A stretch of 64,000 nucleotides of DNA, taken from NCBI RefSeq assembly GCF_030272615.1, contig NC_081406.1, positions 483,321,900 to 483,385,899 on the forward strand, given 5' to 3'. Of this stretch, positions 57,349-64,000 are shown piece after piece. Each line of letters opens with the position of its first letter. Position 1 is the first letter of the stretch. Origin of the DNA: Cryptomeria japonica (lineage: Eukaryota; Streptophyta; Pinopsida; Cupressales; Cupressaceae). The notes under the pieces were generated by a model. It did no database searches, was not told the DNA's origin, and worked only from the letters and a program-made list of their open reading frames with translations. The position numbers were made by a program, and so were the translations under genes.

Positions 57349-57664
57349 GGAATAATCCTTAGGGGTAAGGAAACTTTTTTAAGATCATACATTTATCCTT
57401 GGTTGGTGGTAAGAAGTTATAATTCTTCTTTACCGACAAACATGTTGAGTTACAATGGAAATTCACTTCACTGACGAAGCATTTATTGCGGTTGTAAGTT
57501 AACTATTTGGTTATAAAACACTGTAATTTCTCATTTCAACTCACCAAATCATTCAAGCATTCGAAGAAGAGACAAATTGAGCAAAGGAATCCCAAAGGCG
57601 AAGAAGCAAAAAGTTTTTCAGAGCATTCAAGGATTTCTCAGCTAAAAGGTATTTATCTTACGCA
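57349..57664 (+). promoter_or_regulatory. TATA-like promoter region upstream of A' ORF2
   Basis: TATAAAA at 57512-57518 lies 153 bases before the ORF2 AUG, in a non-coding spacer of 316 bases. It is followed by a CATTCAAGCATTCGAAGAAG leader. The spacer in A has the same length class, TATA position and CATTCAA words. Promoter activity is inferred only. Confidence 0.45.
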
Positions 57665-60600
57665 ATGGCATCTTCATCTTCTGTTCTTGAATTCCTTGCA
57701 AACCCTACCATTGTGGAGAACATAAAATGACCTAGACCCATTTTCAAGATAATCCCTAAGATAGAAAAACTGGATGACTCCATTGGTGCATTTTCTAGAA
57801 TCCTGAAGGGAGTCACGTTTGTTGAAGACCCTAGGGCATACATACATTTCTACATTGAAAGTTTAGGGTCTGAAGATTTGAGGAATATGTTCATGAATGT
57901 TATCACTGACAAACATGGTATAGTCAAACCAGAACACAAGATTGTTGAGGATTTAGGGTTCATTAACATCCTCCATATGCCAGAATTTTTACATGAAACC
58001 ATCCACTATGTTCTTAGCAGGGTTCATGGTGAATTCATGTGGTTAGATTCAATTTTTAAGATCACTAAGGAAGATATAAGGGTTCTTACTGGTTTACCCT
58101 CCACTGGCACTAGGCCTGACAAGAAAAAGAAAATTCCAAACAAGGAAGTTTTGAGCTTAACAGGAGCTACATTTGACAATAGGTCACTTAGGGTTAATGC
58201 TATAAAAGATAACAATGTTAAATTTGCAAGTATGGTCATTGGTTATAAAGTTTCTCATACTAACAGACTGAATTCTATATCTAGTTTATGCATTAATAGT
58301 GCTCATGAGATGATCTTGAATAATGCTAAAATTGACATCTATGAATGGTTAAAGGATGAATTGCTAGAGAATCTGATCAAGATAAAAGGAGATAAGAAGG
58401 AAACCTTTAAATTTGGAAATCTGATTGTGAGTTTAATGCTTTACTTCTCAAAGAAGATTCTTGGTATTGGACATAAGGATTTTGCCTATGACATTTCTAT
58501 TGGAAACCAGATAAAGGAGGCAATAACCAGCACGGGATCTGATAGTGACAAACTAGCAAAAGAGTATTTCAAGAATTTTCAGGCAAAAGGAAAGGATTCC
58601 CCAAAGCATTGTTGATAAGTATGACAAACAAATATGCTTTGTGATCAAAAGAGATGAATTATGGATGGAGAAAGTTAGACCTTAAACAGTCTTGATTACA
58701 GAGATGGTCTATGAGGTGGATTCACACATCTTGGATTCATATGCTAAAATACTCCTAGATGCTCCACCGAAACCAACAAAGGAGATATTTGGAAATGTTG
58801 AAACAATTGAAAAAGGTGTTGAAGCTAAGAAGTAGAAGAAGATAAGAGATAAGGTAATGAAAGATACTTCAATGTTTGTTGAAATTGTTAAGAAAGGCTT
58901 ATTGAAACTAGATCCAATGAAAGGTGTTGCTGAACAAGAAAGAAGAACAAAACAACAACCGGCAACACATATCTCTCTTGTGGCTACCTCATTTGATTCT
59001 GACAATGATAGGGTAGTTGAATTCAAAAGAGTGGAAAGAAAGAAAGGAAAACCCTCACTGGCACCTGCTCCATCTCCTAAGAGATCCAGGACACTTAGAA
59101 AGAAGCAACAAGTTGTAAGAGAGCCTATTGGTCCTAAGAAGAAAGTTACTCCAAAGAAGAAATTTGAGCCAAAGGAACCAGATACTCTTTCATCGGAAGA
59201 CTTAGTCAATGAAATCACTCAAGATGGTAATCTTAGTAATGTAAATAAATTTTATCATTCTTTTAAGGATTCAGATAAGGATACTATAGAGAAAAGCATT
59301 ATTTGGTATCTAGACATATACAAGAAGGTTCTTATTGAAGTTGTAGATGTTCTACCTAATGATTTGTACTTAAGATTAGAAGCAAAGAGAATGTTTGTTA
59401 TAGAACTTGATAAGAAATTGAAGGTAGAAGCTCTATTAGCTATGCATCCTGTTAATTCCAAGCTAGAAATTGATGACCTTATATCTGAAGCCAATAGAAC
59501 TATTTTTGTGAGTGGTCACCGACAAGTTAGTCTTATGGTTGGCAGAGTGAAAGAAATTGTAGATGAAATGGCTAATAAATGGGACATATTTTTTATTGAG
59601 AGAGAGAAGAAAGAAGAGAAAGATAGACAAAAGATGGATAAATTATTCACTAAAGTGTATCAGAAGACAAACAAGGGTAAGAGTAATATTGGCAATATAT
59701 CGGATATTAAAGTTAAGGATAATCTACCTCCACCAGCATAGGACACCCCACCAATAATCTCAGAGGCACCGACACAAATTGATAGTCAACCTGAAGAAAA
59801 GAAGTCAGAGGAAGTAACAAAAGATGACATTAATCCAGAGTCAGACATTCTTTTTACCATGAATGTGGACACTCAGGATATCAATATTATATTGGATAAG
59901 GAAACTGCAGAGGTAAACAAAGTTGAAGCTACAAATGATGTGATCTCTGAGTCACCGGTGAACATTGTTGACTCTCAGCTTAACATTGAAATACCGGCAG
60001 AAGCATAAGCAGAAGAAAAAAAGGGACATGAATAGAATATATCTGAACCGACAAATAGTAAGATAGAAAGTAAGATTGAAAATAAGAATGAGGATAAGAA
60101 TGAAGATAAGAAGGAAGAAAAAGTGAATAAAGAAGAGGTTAAGGATGGAAGCAAGGAAGCAAAAGTGGTTAAGATAACTGTGCAGGCATCCAGAGAAGAA
60201 AATAAACCAATTGTAGAACCAAGCACTCCACCTAGCACCTCTACTATGGATTATAGACCAACAAATGTTACAGATGTAATTTTAGATTCAATAAAGAGGA
60301 TTACAGAATGCAATGCCTTAGCATTTAAGCCCATTCATGATACTTTACCAATTTTGCAAATGATTGCACCGACATGTAAAGTTGATCATATTGATGGATC
60401 TATAGGTAAATTGGACACATTGTCCAAATTCATTGCTTCTAACATTCAAACTGTGGATAAAATAAAGGAAGAGACCGTTAAGGAAAGAGTGAATAAGGAG
60501 AAAGATGAATTCTTTGACAGGACAATTAAAGACTGTACAGGACAGATTGATTCTTTGTTACCGACACTAAATTCCACCATTCTGGAATACAAAGAGTTAT

Positions 60601-60980
60601 ATAGGGAAGCATGTAAGCCTCACCATTTATCAAAGGATATTGATAAGGAAATAAGGAAAACACTAAAGGAAATTGATGATATAGTTGATAATATGATTGG
60701 TTATTTGGAACTTACTTCAATTTTGGATTAGGAATTTTCAACCTATGAAGAGAAGATTGAGAAATTAGAAAGAGAGAAGGCAAGGTTGACAATGAAAACC
60801 CGAGAGTTGAAGAACAAGCTTGGTCCTAGATTGGACAATGTATTAACATACCAGAATGAGCTGTCTAAAGTGACTAATCAAGGAGAAAGATCACCAAAGA
60901 AATAGATGCATTATCTCACCGGTATGATCCGACAAACTGAGACCATAATTTCTGACAGTACTAAGTTTTGCAATGTATGA
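57665..60980 (+). pseudogene. A' ORF2, giant unrecognised protein
   Basis: The AUG at 57665 opens a frame with a stop near 57728, then 57878-58615. A shift near 58600 leads to 58857-59741 and 60123-60731, with a final stop at 60978. The N-terminal block (about 300 residues) has LSRVHGEFMWLDSIFKITKE, DIRVLTGLPSTGTRPDKKKK, DNRSLRVNAIKDNNVKF and YEWLKDELLENLIKIKGDKK. The middle is Lys-rich, then SEANRTIFVSGHRQ. After an Asp/Glu/Lys repeat tract comes RPTNVTDVILDSIKRIT and LQMIAPTCKV, then a coiled coil. All blocks recur in A. No enzyme motif is seen and the function is unknown. Confidence 0.75.
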
Positions 60981-61230
60981 ACTTAGTTTTGGCAGACATT
61001 TTCCAGATTGTACATAACCGGTTATAGGTTTCTAGGTAAATTTTGAATTCTTTGATTCTTTTGACATCGTTTGTCATTGATGTCAAAGGGGGAGTAGTAG
61101 TGTATGAGAAAAATATATAGAAGGAGATCATTTTCTCAGGGGGAGCACACTTAGTTTTTGGACTTCATTTTTGGATATAAGTTTTTGGATTTTTCTCATG
61201 AGTGTTGCCATTAATGTCAAAGGGGGAGAT
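60981..61230 (+). other. A' 3' untranslated region with three purine tracts
   Basis: AAAGGGGGAGTAG (about 61086), CAGGGGGAGCAC (about 61138) and AAAGGGGGAGAT (61219-61230). The last abuts the 3' LTR. The first and last follow TTGTCATTGATGTC or its variant. Confidence 0.72.
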
Positions 61231-62052
61231 TGTTGGAATTATACACTCAGATGAGAATAGTTGATGTTGTCATTGATGGCAACCAACTGGTAACATGGTT
61301 CACAGGTTACACTAGCAGGCACTACAAGTTTATTCACACTGGGATCTAGTCTACACCGTCAGCAAATTATATTGGTAGTCTAAGCCGACTTGGAATTAAT
61401 ATTGCTTATGCGAAATGTTTTCTATTATAATTATATTTGTATAGCCAACATGATTTATTGTAAAGACTCATATATGTATGAGATCTTGTAGGTCATTTTG
61501 AAATGAAATTAGGTATGTATGTAAGTGAATAACTATATATGTATTTTGATGTAATTATGCTATGAGTGAATAAGAGAAGAGCAGAGCGAAGCAAGGTTTA
61601 TGGCAAAGGTTTCTGACAAAGCTTAAACCGATACCGAATCCACCATTGTAGATGCTATTTTGAGTAGTACATTGTTATTGGATTTCATCATCCAATTGTA
61701 GTCAGTGTGACTCCATTTTGTGTTGAGCAGTGAGCTCTAGGTTGTTGGCCTTCCTACGTGTGTTGGCCCCTATTGTACAAGTAATATTTATTCATATTGG
61801 CCAGTGATAAATATTGTGGGTCACAAATCCCACTAAGGTTTTTACTCTACCAGGTTTCCTCACCAAAAATATCTATGTTATGGTGTGCCTTAATGCTTAA
61901 ACTTTTGTTTCTCTTTACTGCATTATTATTTATTTACTGGTATATTAACTTGGGTTATAAAGTTGCAAACAAGTTAAAATATTTCATCTACCAATTAGAC
62001 ACTGATTCATCCCCCCCTCTCAGTGTCTTTGTGATTGATAAAGTATCTAACA
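61231..62052 (+). repeat. A' 3' LTR
   Basis: This 822-base LTR runs TGTTGGAATTATACACTCAG to AGTATCTAACA. It differs from the 5' copy by small deletions and base changes. It is followed by the TSD ATTTG. Confidence 0.92.
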
Positions 62053-62251
62053 ATTTGTTTCAACATGAAATCCCTTTGGATCTTGATGAAAAGCCTCTAA
62101 GGAAGAGGCAGAGACTACTAAATCCAATTATTAGACCAAAAATGCAAGAGGAGCTTATGAAGCTCAAAGATGGTGGGATTATCAAGCCAATTAGACCTTC
62201 CACCTAGGTATCTAACTTGGTTCTTGTCAAAAAGAAGAATGGAGATATTGG
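62053..62251 (+). pseudogene. F RT, N-terminal part
   Basis: The gypsy RT continues after A'. FQHEIPLDLDEKPLRKRQRL, IIRPKMQEELMKLKDGGIIK, PIRPST, a stop, then NLVLVKKKNGDI. These are the start motifs of the RT fingers. It is cut at 62251 by copia H; the TSD of H would be ATTGG (62247-62251). The active-site box is outside the window. Confidence 0.82.
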
Positions 62252-63616
62252 TGTTGGCAACAATGCAGTAAACTGAGAGGGGGGGGGTGAATTAGTCTGC
62301 ACAAAGACTAAGTACAACTTAAACCACAAATTAGATCTGATAATTAATGATTAAAGTATGAAACAACATTGCATCAATAACACACATAAAACCAAAGTTT
62401 TTGACGTGGAAAAACCAGTTCAGGGAAAAACCACAGCGGGAACCTACCCACAATGAGATAATACCCTATTATGAGTAAATGTAAATATTACAATGGGGAA
62501 TGCACATGCATTTAGGCACACTACCTAGAGCTCACTACTCAAATAAGAAACCTAGAAAAGATATAACCTTTAGTAAAGTCTCCCTGCCTTATAGGAAGTC
62601 TCATTGACTTACAAAAACATTTAGACAAAAATCCAAATTACATGAACTATGAAAATAGAATTTTTAGATGCCTGAGTATAGTTCTGATCATGCTCACTAT
62701 CAAATCTTCTTTGCAACACACTTCTTCACACAACTTCGCACAACTTCCCTACTATTAAATGATTGATATAATATTCACACATAGCATACTATCTTTCGAT
62801 GAATATTATATTAATTTATACAAGACATCAACCTATATTTCAAGGTTAGAAAAACCCTCAATGCAAATAAAAAAATAATAACCTCATATGCTACAACAAT
62901 ACATGCAGACCAAACCAATGTCGGCTATAAGACATATTCTGGACCCAAATCAATACTGCAAATATGAAACACCTCCAAGAATTATGCCTTGATCATTTGC
63001 AACATGCTACAACCACCAAGAATGTCGCATAACATGATGAACATCAACAGATAAAGAAACTATTCAATAACACATAATAACCAATGTGGACCACCAATAT
63101 GCATAAAAAATGATCTAGAGATATTCAGAAGCAATGTGAATTGTACCACAACAACCACAATAACTCGGATGACTAGAATCATCATCATCTTTCTACTAGA
63201 CCTCAAGAACACTATGATAACTGACTATCAACCTGAAAGATTTTCTTGTGGATTTCCAAATCATGAACCAATCAAATTGAGGACACACATCAATGTCCAA
63301 AACACATCCCACACATTCACAACTAAAGATATAGCAATTCCAGAGCAATACAGAGCAAAAACCAGAATACCAAATAACACGAACAATTGAATAACATCCA
63401 TAATACCAGATCTCATAACTTGGTCCAAACATCATGTGGACCTCTGTAATGGGAATGAACCATCTACAAACAACCCTTTGAACTGCATTAGTTCATCTAC
63501 AACATACATGCTAAACCAACTTATCCAACCAAACTGCAACATTGGAATACACAGAAGAATATGTTGACATCAATGAGAACACATCATTCCAGCAATCTTC
63601 TCAGAAAAACCCGACA
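62252..63616 (-). repeat. H 3' LTR
   Basis: This 1,365-base LTR starts TGTTGGCAACAATGCAGTAA, has a GAGAGGGGGGGGTGAATTAG end motif, and ends AACCCGACA. It is clearly related to the C LTR over most of its length. The small frame at 63136-63390 is not supported as coding. Confidence 0.88.
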
Positions 63617-63938
63617 ATATCCCCCTTTAGTATTGATGGAAACATATGAATGCACAAAACAATCAATGCAAAGAAAGAAATCAACTCATAACAATCTCCC
63701 TCAAAATTACAAGGATCAATTCTTATCTCAAAAATGCATCAGGATTTTTCACATGCTTCTCTCCTCCTTTGACATCAATGACAAAGGCTCAGAAATCATA
63801 ATTTTCTCCCCCTTTGAATTATCTGAACCAATATTGAACACCAACACTGACTACCCCCTTGACTAGCAGCCTCACTCATCAATCCAGATCACAAGATATC
63901 TCTGTGAAGTTCACCGAACTGATGCGAATCCATGCATT
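63617..63938 (-). other. H polypurine tract and 3' untranslated region
   Basis: The minus strand CTAAAGGGGGATAT (63617-63630) abuts the LTR. A second tract, GGGGGAGAAAAT, lies near 63803-63815. The rest is non-coding up to the pol stop at 63939. Confidence 0.75.
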
Positions 63939-64000
63939 TTAGTTCTCATCAGGAGGGGAAATCACCTCTAACTTCTCTCTGAGATACTCAAAATTATCTT
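63939..64000 (-). CDS. H pol, C-terminal end (RNase H tail)
   Basis: The last codons read DNFEYLREKLEVISPPDEN and a TAA at 63939-63941, the same ending as in C (REKLGVIAPPNEN) and B (RDRLRVSAPPTEN). The rest of the polyprotein lies outside the window, so its state cannot be judged. Confidence 0.75.
   Translation of the reverse strand, partial: DNFEYLREKLEVISPPDEN

Larger units (their letters stand above)
55338..62052 (+). mobile_element. Non-autonomous LTR element A' with giant ORF2
   Basis: This 6.7-kb plus-strand element has TSD ATTTG (55333-55337, 62053-62057). The LTRs are 55338-56185 and 61231-62052. The parts are a primer site, coiled-coil gag with four zinc knuckles (56257-57348), a TATA-containing spacer, ORF2 of about 1,100 codons (57665-60980) and a polypurine tract. 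No pol domain is present. It is the better-preserved relative of A and has no nested insertion. Confidence 0.92.
62252..64000 (-). mobile_element. Ty1/copia element H, 3' end only
   Basis: This is a minus-strand copia related to C, inserted into F RT. Its 3' LTR (62252-63616), polypurine tract and the last codons of pol are inside the window and the rest lies beyond 64000. The LTR start TGTTGGCAACAATGC is the same as in C. Confidence 0.87.

Overview
This window comes from a plant nuclear genome and consists almost entirely of decayed LTR retrotransposons. No host gene, rRNA, functional tRNA or CRISPR array was recognised. Ty1/copia and Ty3/gypsy polyproteins primed by initiator tRNA-Met, a chromovirus with a chromodomain, AT-rich DNA and extreme nesting suggest a large, repeat-rich plant genome. 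A gymnosperm is my best guess, but that is inference.

The layout is a set of nested insertions, most of them proved by 5-bp target-site duplications (TSDs) and matched LTR pairs. The oldest visible layer is a plus-strand Ty3/gypsy element (F): a probable gag piece at 2145-2576, protease plus an RNase H-like domain plus RT start at 46525-47823, a scrap at 55307-55337, and RT at 62053-62251. Copia element C (10114-46524, minus) lies in F. Copia B (18101-45688, minus, TSD ATTAC) lies in a C LTR. Element A (28433-45631, plus, TSD GACAT) lies in a B LTR. Copia E (36343-45362, minus, TSD ATTGT) lies in an A LTR. A solo LTR (36920-38516, plus, TSD ACCTT) lies in an E LTR. That is six layers. Side branches are the chromovirus D (2577-10113) in the other C LTR, a solo LTR in C pol (12763-14088, TSD TATCC), the pol-less element K in B integrase (22243-25539, TSD CAAAT), and a probable solo LTR in A (32698-34137).

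To the right, F is also broken by a long solo LTR G (47824-55306, itself split by a roughly 4.9-kb non-coding element at 48181-53045), by element A' (55338-62052, TSD ATTTG), and by copia H (62252 to the window end). To the left are a truncated LTR (1-655), a copia fragment J (656-2066) and the gag-like fragment.

The most unusual content is the pair A and A'. They are two diverged, separately inserted elements with LTRs, a Met-tRNA primer site, a coiled-coil gag with several CCHC knuckles and a polypurine tract, but no protease, integrase or reverse transcriptase. In place of pol both carry the same very large unrecognised ORF (about 1,100 codons in A'). A TATA-box-like site lies about 150 bases before its start codon in both copies. 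The second oddity is K, which has a tRNA-like segment with consensus A and B boxes lying between two copies of its primer-binding site.
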